Shown piece by piece: positions 62,761 through 64,000 of a stretch of DNA of 64,000 nucleotides (position 1 is the first letter of the stretch; each line of letters begins with the position of its first letter). A model generated the notes under the pieces. It was not told the origin of the DNA, did no database searches, and saw nothing but the letters and a program-made list of their open reading frames with translations. The translations under genes and the position numbers were made by a program. The DNA is from Phycisphaerales bacterium UBA1161 (GTDB lineage Bacteria; Planctomycetota; Phycisphaerae; Tepidisphaerales; Tepidisphaeraceae), in contig DBZL01000014.1 of the NCBI GenBank assembly GCA_002311745.1, forward strand, positions 159,638-223,637. The letters are read 5' to 3'.

Positions 62761-62994
62761 ATGTTGATGAGCGCCATTGCCTGGATTTTGTTGGGCGTCA
62801 TCGCCGGATTTGTCGCCAGCAACATTGTGAGGGGACGAGTAGAACGCGCAAAAGGCCATGCGGTGACCTCCGATATCAAACAGGCCGGCGTGATCCCCAG
62901 GACGAACACAGTGACACCGACCGGCATGACGAGGGTCGCGCGGAGGAACGTTACGCAGAGGCGGGATCTCACCAACACCTGGAGCCAGCTATGA
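62761..62994 (+). CDS. Short GlsB/YeaQ-like membrane protein, truncated or chimeric
   Basis: 77 aa from ATG 62761 (AAGGAG just upstream). The first 23 residues (LMSAIAWILLGVIAGFVASNI) match the start of GlsB/YeaQ/YmgE stress proteins. The second membrane helix of that family is missing, and the sequence turns polar (VERAKGHAVTSDIKQAG). That polar stretch resembles the middle of the DUF3568-type lipoprotein 0.8 kb downstream, suggesting a recombinant gene. Its stop overlaps the next start by four bases. Confidence 0.6.
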   Translation: MLMSAIAWILLGVIAGFVASNIVRGRVERAKGHAVTSDIKQAGVIPRTNTVTPTGMTRVARRNVTQRRDLTNTWSQL

Positions 62995-63209
62995 GTATGC
63001 AACGCATTTTCGGAATCGTCCTGCTGGTGGTCGGAGTCATTTTGCTGATTGTCGGCAGGAACGCATCCCACTCGGCGGCAGACCAAATAAGCAATACCTT
63101 CACTGGGCGGTTCACCCACGAAACCGCCTGGTACATCTTCGGCGGCGGCGCGGCGGCCCTGTTCGGTCTGCTTCTGGTCCTGGTTGGCGGCCGTGGCAGG
63201 AACGCCTGA
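62991..63209 (+). CDS. DUF3185 family small membrane protein
   Basis: 72 aa. Two membrane helices (about 5-21 and 48-66) separated by the family's SADQISNTFTGRFTHETAWYI loop. Function unknown; such proteins sit in clusters of stress-linked envelope proteins. Starts inside the ATGA overlap with the preceding gene, so the two are coupled. Confidence 0.85.
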   Translation: MSMQRIFGIVLLVVGVILLIVGRNASHSAADQISNTFTGRFTHETAWYIFGGGAAALFGLLLVLVGGRGRNA

Positions 63210-63410
63210 CGGGGTTGGCTCCGCGTGCCCGGAGCGAAGATGCCAGCGCCTGCATGGTGAAAGGACGGTCAGCAACAACAAAAGCGACGGAACAAAACGG
63301 TTGGAACATTTTGAGTTGCCGGATTGATATTCGGCGACGCGGATTTTTGCGGAGCATTATGCCGACGCCGAAACATTTTCACGGCGACGGCGCCTTTAAA
63401 AGGACATCCT

Positions 63411-63791
63411 ATGAAATTGGCAATTTTTGCGATTGGCGTACTCAGCGCGGGCTTCCTTCTTGCGAATCTAACTGCCTGCAAGACGGAAACACCCGGCGCC
63501 ACGGAAACTCTGGGCGTTTACTCGACGATGGTCGCCGGTGCACCCGACAAGGTGACTGCCGCGGCCCAGAAAGCCGCTGCCGATCTAAAGCTGACGGACA
63601 TCGTTGGCAACGGCACGAAGGTGGACGGCAAGGTGACCGCCAAGAATGCGCAAGGCGATGCGGTGACCATCGACATCGAACAGGCCGGCGAGGGCGTCAG
63701 CAAGGTGACAATCCACATCGGCCTAACCGGCGACGAAGCCGTCAGCAAACAGTTGGTCGACAGAATCAAAAGCCATCTGTCCTGGCTTTGA
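63411..63791 (+). CDS. DUF3568-like small lipoprotein
   Basis: 126 aa from ATG 63411 (AAAAGGAC upstream). Lipobox LTAC at about residue 20-23, then YSTMVAGAPDKVTAAAQKAAADL, GNGTKVDGKVTAKNAQGDAVTIDIEQAG and TIHIGLTGDEAVSKQLVDRIKSHL, the pattern I associate with DUF3568. Periplasmic lipoprotein of unknown function. No clear promoter; 63210-63410 between it and DUF3185 contains no other gene. Confidence 0.75.
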   Translation: MKLAIFAIGVLSAGFLLANLTACKTETPGATETLGVYSTMVAGAPDKVTAAAQKAAADLKLTDIVGNGTKVDGKVTAKNAQGDAVTIDIEQAGEGVSKVTIHIGLTGDEAVSKQLVDRIKSHLSWL

Positions 63792-63849
63792 GCGGAAATA
63801 CGGGCAAGCAGTTAGTTTTTAGCGGAGATACGGGACGCAGCTAGTTTTT
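63791..63849. repeat. Tandem ~30-bp direct repeat at the edge of a transposase region
   Basis: 63791-63820 and 63821-63849 are two copies of AGCGGARATACGGG...GCAG(T/C)TAGTTTTT, 30 and 29 bp, differing at a few positions. They lie between the DUF3568 gene and the transposase end. Confidence 0.7.
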
Positions 63850-63863
63850 ATCTAGCTGCGTCC
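63833..63863 (-). terminator. Palindrome at the 3' end of the transposase region
   Basis: Perfect 12-base arms (GGACGCAGCTAG / CTAGCTGCGTCC) around a seven-base TTTTTAT loop. It begins 15 bp past the transposase stop on the minus strand. It could act as a transcription block or an element end; there is no long T-tract outside the stem. Confidence 0.45.
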
Positions 63864-63877
63864 GGAATGCCACGAAG

Positions 63878-64000
63878 TTAAGCTGTATCATGATACCTGG
63901 CGCGGAGTTGTGATTTCAGTTCGGCCCGCGGGATCGTCATGTAAGGGAACTGTTTCTTGGCTCGTTTGCGGACGCGTGGCTCCAGCCGGCCGGGACGCAA
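63878..64000 (-). CDS. C-terminal end of an IS4-like transposase (partial)
   Basis: 41 codons from the right edge to TAA (63880-63878). The peptide RPGRLEPRVRKRAKKQFPYM followed by TIPRAELKSQLRARYH has the basic KRRxKxFPxMTxPRxEL tail typical of IS4-family transposases. The rest of the element is outside the window, so family is tentative. Confidence 0.55.
   Translation of the reverse strand: MRPGRLEPRVRKRAKKQFPYMTIPRAELKSQLRARYHDTA

Noticed and set aside
62286-63281. 331-codon minus-strand open frame across the small-protein cluster
   Set aside because: Antisense to three plus-strand genes with family matches, coupled starts and ribosome sites.

Overview
This 64-kb window comes from the chromosome of a Gram-negative, GC-rich bacterium (about 60-65% GC by eye), most likely a planctomycete of the Phycisphaerae/Tepidisphaera-Humisphaera type. 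The pointers are a planctomycete-type LEDR export signal at the N-terminus of a giant beta-helix protein, PEP-CTERM tails on two secreted polygalacturonases, bactofilins, an LpxI lipid A enzyme, many secreted proteins with no close relatives I recognise, and mostly single genes or short operons. The class assignment is inference; there is no rRNA to test it.

1-9.4 kb: a two-partner secretion operon on the minus strand (TpsB exporter, then a giant TpsA exoprotein that runs off the left edge), tRNA-Arg(CCG), a PBP4-type carboxypeptidase and a DUF2442 gene next to the torn end of a DUF4160 gene. 9.4-11.2 kb: a compact ScaI-like restriction-modification unit (controller, endonuclease, convergent methyltransferase). 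11.2-14.7 kb: htpX, pyrE and a membrane glycosyltransferase-like protein. 14.9-18.1 kb: tandem GH28 polygalacturonase paralogues. 18.1-25.7 kb: rnc, a secreted S55 protease/beta-propeller pair, an isolated rpmH and a TPR-GT41 glycosyltransferase. 25.7-35.3 kb: two unknown proteins, an RCK-type NAD-binding protein, SAM hydrolase, pcm-recG, pncA, a GNAT, mgtE and metK.

35.3-39.5 kb: a hemQ/SagB-like operon, a lipoprotein hydrolase, and a vapC/antitoxin pair split by a short IS200/IS605-like palindrome-ended element sitting exactly in the stop/start overlap. 39.7-55.6 kb: lpxI, a large exported protein, SDR, mutarotase, a mini histidine-kinase-like protein, GH88, an MFS exporter, two secreted proteins that share a duplicated promoter/signal peptide, panB, htrA, an outer-membrane efflux factor, two bactofilins and KDPG aldolase. 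55.8-64 kb: a beta-helix giant, neuD-like acetyltransferase, a FkbM-GT11 fusion, a HigBA-like toxin-antitoxin pair, a possible structured leader RNA, a cluster of tiny envelope/stress proteins and the C-terminal end of a transposase.

Functionally, the window mixes housekeeping genes with a dispersed uronate/pectin set (two GH28, a pectate-lyase-3 protein, GH88, KDPG aldolase). It also carries envelope and export proteins and three selfish or defence modules: the R-M unit, VapC with its neighbour, and HigBA. Several genes have a TATAAT-like box ending six bases before the start codon, so leaderless mRNAs look common here.
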